Assembly: GCA_027083715.1 (NCBI GenBank) | Contig: JALWNR010000068.1 | Span: 1-7,840, forward strand | Direction of reading: 5' to 3' | From: Bacteroidales bacterium | GTDB taxonomy: Bacteria; Bacteroidota; Bacteroidia; Bacteroidales; NBLH01 | DNA length: 7,840 bases | Shown here: positions 6,159 through 7,840 of the stretch, in pieces | How the letters are laid out: each line of letters begins with the position of its first letter | Numbering within the stretch: position 1 is the stretch's first letter | Made by a program: the position numbers and the translations under genes | The notes under the pieces: model-generated | Database searches by the model: none | Told to the model about the DNA's origin: nothing | The model's input: the letters and a program-made list of their open reading frames with translations, nothing else

Positions 6159-6160
6159 GT

Positions 6161-7723
6161 CTATTCCCCTTTTTTCTTTGATTTTTCAATTTTTCGTCCG
6201 TCAATTTTAATTTCTTCGCCAAGGCGGTAAGTGATGGTTGTACGCAAAATTCCATCTTCATCGTAAAACTCCCATGTATTATGGCGTTTGCCCATTGAGT
6301 ATTCGCCTTGCATTTTTATTTTTCCGTTTGGATAAAAATAGATGTGTTTTCCGTTTTCTTCGCCATCAACATAGCTGCCAATAAATTGTTTTTGCTTATT
6401 TTCGTAATAATTTACCCATTCACCGTCTTTTAAATCGGCTTTGTAATTACCTTCTTCAATAATATCGCCAATATGGTAATACCAAGCCCCCTCTTTCATT
6501 CCATCTATATATTGTCCTTTTGCCACAATGGTTCCATCATCTGAATATTCTACATATTTACCATCTAATTTACCATTGGTAAGTTCTTCTTCGCGCAATA
6601 AAACCCCGTTTGGATAGTACCATTTCCATAATCCTTCGGGGCGACCTTTGCTGTTATAATGCCCCTCTTGTTCTACATTTCCGTTTTCGTAAAAGAATTT
6701 CCAATCTCCTACTCTCCGGCTGTTATGATATGCTCCATTTACTTTTACTTTCCCGTTTTTGTAGTAATAGATCCATTTTCCCTGACGTTTACCTTTTCTG
6801 TCCACAATTCCTTCTGCCATTACCCAACCCGATGAACTATAAGTTTTTGCGGAAACAACTTTTCCTTTTTCATTATATTCGCGATGAACACCTACCGGTT
6901 TATTCTCACGGTAAGCTCCGGTTTCTTTCAGTTTTCCATTGGCATAATATTTTTTTCTGAAATCAACTTTTTTCTTTTCAGATTTCGGAGCTATATATAA
7001 TTCTCCATTCACATAGCGTTCTGATTTTAAGAGTTTTCCTTTTTGATCGTATTCTTTTACATAGCCATGCAGGTAACCGTTTTTATAATAACTTTCTTTT
7101 TTTAATTTCCCGTTAGGATAAAATTCTTTCCATGTTCCGTTTTTCTTTCCATCCTTAGTGTAACGATTTATTCGTTCTTTGGCTACCATTATATCATGCC
7201 GGTATTTGTACAAAGTAATAATTCGTCCGTTTTCATCGTACTCAATACCCTCTCCTTGTTTTTGATTATCCACATAATTGGTTTTCATGTGCAGTTTGCC
7301 ACTATCGTAATAATACTCCGACACACCTTGTCTTAAATCGTTCACATACAACTCTTTTGATTTGATAATGTTTCTATCTACCGAATCTTTTATTAATTTA
7401 TAAACAATGTAATATCCGTTTTTTTTGCCGTATTTGTAATTAATTTTTTTAGTGATGTTTCCTTTTTCATCATAAAAGACCCAGGTACTGTCCAGTTCCC
7501 AATTTTTTCGTAAACCTTCTGATTTTAATTGACCGTTTACATAATACGTTTTCCAGTAGCCATCCGGTTTTCCGTTACGCATCATGCCTTCGCTGGAAAT
7601 TTGACCATTTCCGTAATAAAACTTATTATAACCGTTTGGGTTTACTTTATTTGCCTGAGAATAAATCGGCTCAGACAACAAAAACAAAAAAATAATAGTC
7701 AGTGAAAAATATATTTTGCTCAT
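6161..7723 (-). CDS. Secreted MORN_2 repeat protein, YwqK family
   Basis: The 520-residue product has a Sec signal peptide (residues 1-23, MSKIYFSL...IYSQ, no lipobox Cys) and then consists almost entirely of MORN_2-type units, roughly 18-20 of them at steps of 22-24 residues, consensus xYYxNGKxKxEGxYxNGKxxGxW. Two inserts break the period: about 107-135 and a Lys-rich stretch at 240-258 (PKSEKKKVDFRKK). The last 15 residues are very basic (DGRKIEKSKKKGE). Databases often name this family 'toxin-antitoxin system YwqK antitoxin', but no toxin gene is near and the protein is predicted to leave the cytoplasm, so I would not call it an antitoxin. MORN_2 arrays probably act as beta-hairpin scaffolds for protein or surface binding; the partner is unknown. 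The ATG at 7723 is preceded by an A-rich leader and begins the signal peptide directly. It appears to be transcribed separately from the fibre genes, 832 bases downstream. Confidence 0.88.
   Translation of the reverse strand: MSKIYFSLTIIFLFLLSEPIYSQANKVNPNGYNKFYYGNGQISSEGMMRNGKPDGYWKTYYVNGQLKSEGLRKNWELDSTWVFYDEKGNITKKINYKYGKKNGYYIVYKLIKDSVDRNIIKSKELYVNDLRQGVSEYYYDSGKLHMKTNYVDNQKQGEGIEYDENGRIITLYKYRHDIMVAKERINRYTKDGKKNGTWKEFYPNGKLKKESYYKNGYLHGYVKEYDQKGKLLKSERYVNGELYIAPKSEKKKVDFRKKYYANGKLKETGAYRENKPVGVHREYNEKGKVVSAKTYSSSGWVMAEGIVDRKGKRQGKWIYYYKNGKVKVNGAYHNSRRVGDWKFFYENGNVEQEGHYNSKGRPEGLWKWYYPNGVLLREEELTNGKLDGKYVEYSDDGTIVAKGQYIDGMKEGAWYYHIGDIIEEGNYKADLKDGEWVNYYENKQKQFIGSYVDGEENGKHIYFYPNGKIKMQGEYSMGKRHNTWEFYDEDGILRTTITYRLGEEIKIDGRKIEKSKKKGE
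6224..7633 (-). repeat. MORN_2 repeat array of the YwqK-type protein
   Basis: Residues 31-500 are built from units such as KFYYGNGQISSEG...GYW, KTYYVNGQLKSEG, KEFYPNGKLKKES...HGY, KWYYPNGVLLREE...GKY and IYFYPNGKIKMQGEY. The units are diverged at both protein and DNA level, so this is an old array with little chance of recombination between copies. Confidence 0.85.
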
Positions 7724-7840
7724 TTTACTAAATCTTATTTAAATAATTACAAATCAATATATTAAAATAATAAATTATTGAAATCTTGTAAAAATACTTA
7801 TAAACGAAGCATACATTTTTGATTTTTAAAACAGTTTAAA
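7724..7840 (-). promoter_or_regulatory. AT-rich leader/promoter region of the YwqK-type gene
   Basis: These 117 bases are very AT-rich and contain no reading frame of note. On the minus strand TTGATTTG (7757-7750) differs by one base from the Bacteroidota -7 element TAnnTTTG and would leave a leader of about 20-25 bases, but there is no TTG at the -33 position. The exact promoter is therefore uncertain. No Shine-Dalgarno sequence precedes the ATG, as is usual in this phylum. Confidence 0.3.

Larger units (their letters stand above)
5329..6160. other. 832-base intergenic region without a convincing gene
   Basis: This stretch separates the YwqK-type gene from the fibre operon, and both read leftward. 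It is AT-rich apart from two inverted-repeat arms and two hairpins, listed separately. The leader and promoter of the fibre operon should lie in the part nearest 5328, but no exact match to the Bacteroidota -7 consensus TAnnTTTG is present within about 130 bases of the start; AATTTTTG (5380-5373, minus strand) is one base off and has no TTG at the -33 spacing. No long reading frame with a recognisable product exists on either strand. No T-tailed terminator was found after the YwqK gene. Confidence 0.7.

Noticed and set aside
5721..6160. Target-site duplication AAGT at the outer ends of the inverted repeats
   Set aside because: Four bases can match by chance in AT-rich DNA, and the exact ends of the element are not defined.
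6610..6960. Plus-strand frame of 116 codons
   Set aside because: It lies wholly antisense to the MORN_2 array, has no signal or known motif and a composition expected from the opposite strand.

Overview
The window looks like chromosomal DNA from a member of the Bacteroidota. The support is one clear type IX secretion (T9SS) C-terminal sorting domain, several secreted proteins with Sec signal peptides ending in a Gln after the cleavage site, AT-rich spacers, A-rich leaders without Shine-Dalgarno sequences, and secreted fibre-like proteins of a kind common in Bacteroidales and Flavobacteriia. No genus can be named from the sequence alone. All five recognisable genes are on the minus strand, so the region reads from right to left.

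Right part (7840 to 6161): a 117-base AT-rich leader, then a 520-residue secreted MORN_2/YwqK-type repeat protein. Middle part (6160 to 5329): 832 bases without a convincing gene. It contains a striking pair of GC-richer inverted repeats, 42 bases each and almost identical, 350 bases apart. Two further hairpins lie between them, and a possible decayed transposase tail lies outside them.

Left part (5328 to 1): a tight cluster, probably one operon. It holds fibre protein A (3544-5328), fibre protein B (1686-3473), a small T9SS cargo protein (566-1645) and the first 187 codons of a third fibre paralogue that runs off the left edge. Gaps are 70, 40 and 4 bases. The two complete fibres share one plan: signal peptide, a near-invariant 'PIFEIKND' N-terminal block, two or three tandem repeats with an absolutely conserved KAAGGGFTVGRLSTGK core, a long array of 17-residue beta-roll units, then a C-terminal intramolecular chaperone domain of the peptidase S74 (phage tail-spike/endosialidase) type with a Ser-Lys pair, and a coiled coil. 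Such domains in phage fibres drive trimerisation and then cut themselves off. The likely picture is a set of trimeric, self-processing extracellular fibres made together with a T9SS-exported partner. Localisation, partner and target are inference.

The main open points are whether the inverted repeats upstream of the fibre operon are a mobile REP/MITE-like element or an invertible segment, how the fibres cross the outer membrane without a visible T9SS tail, and how the paralogues have kept identical protein cores while their codons have drifted.
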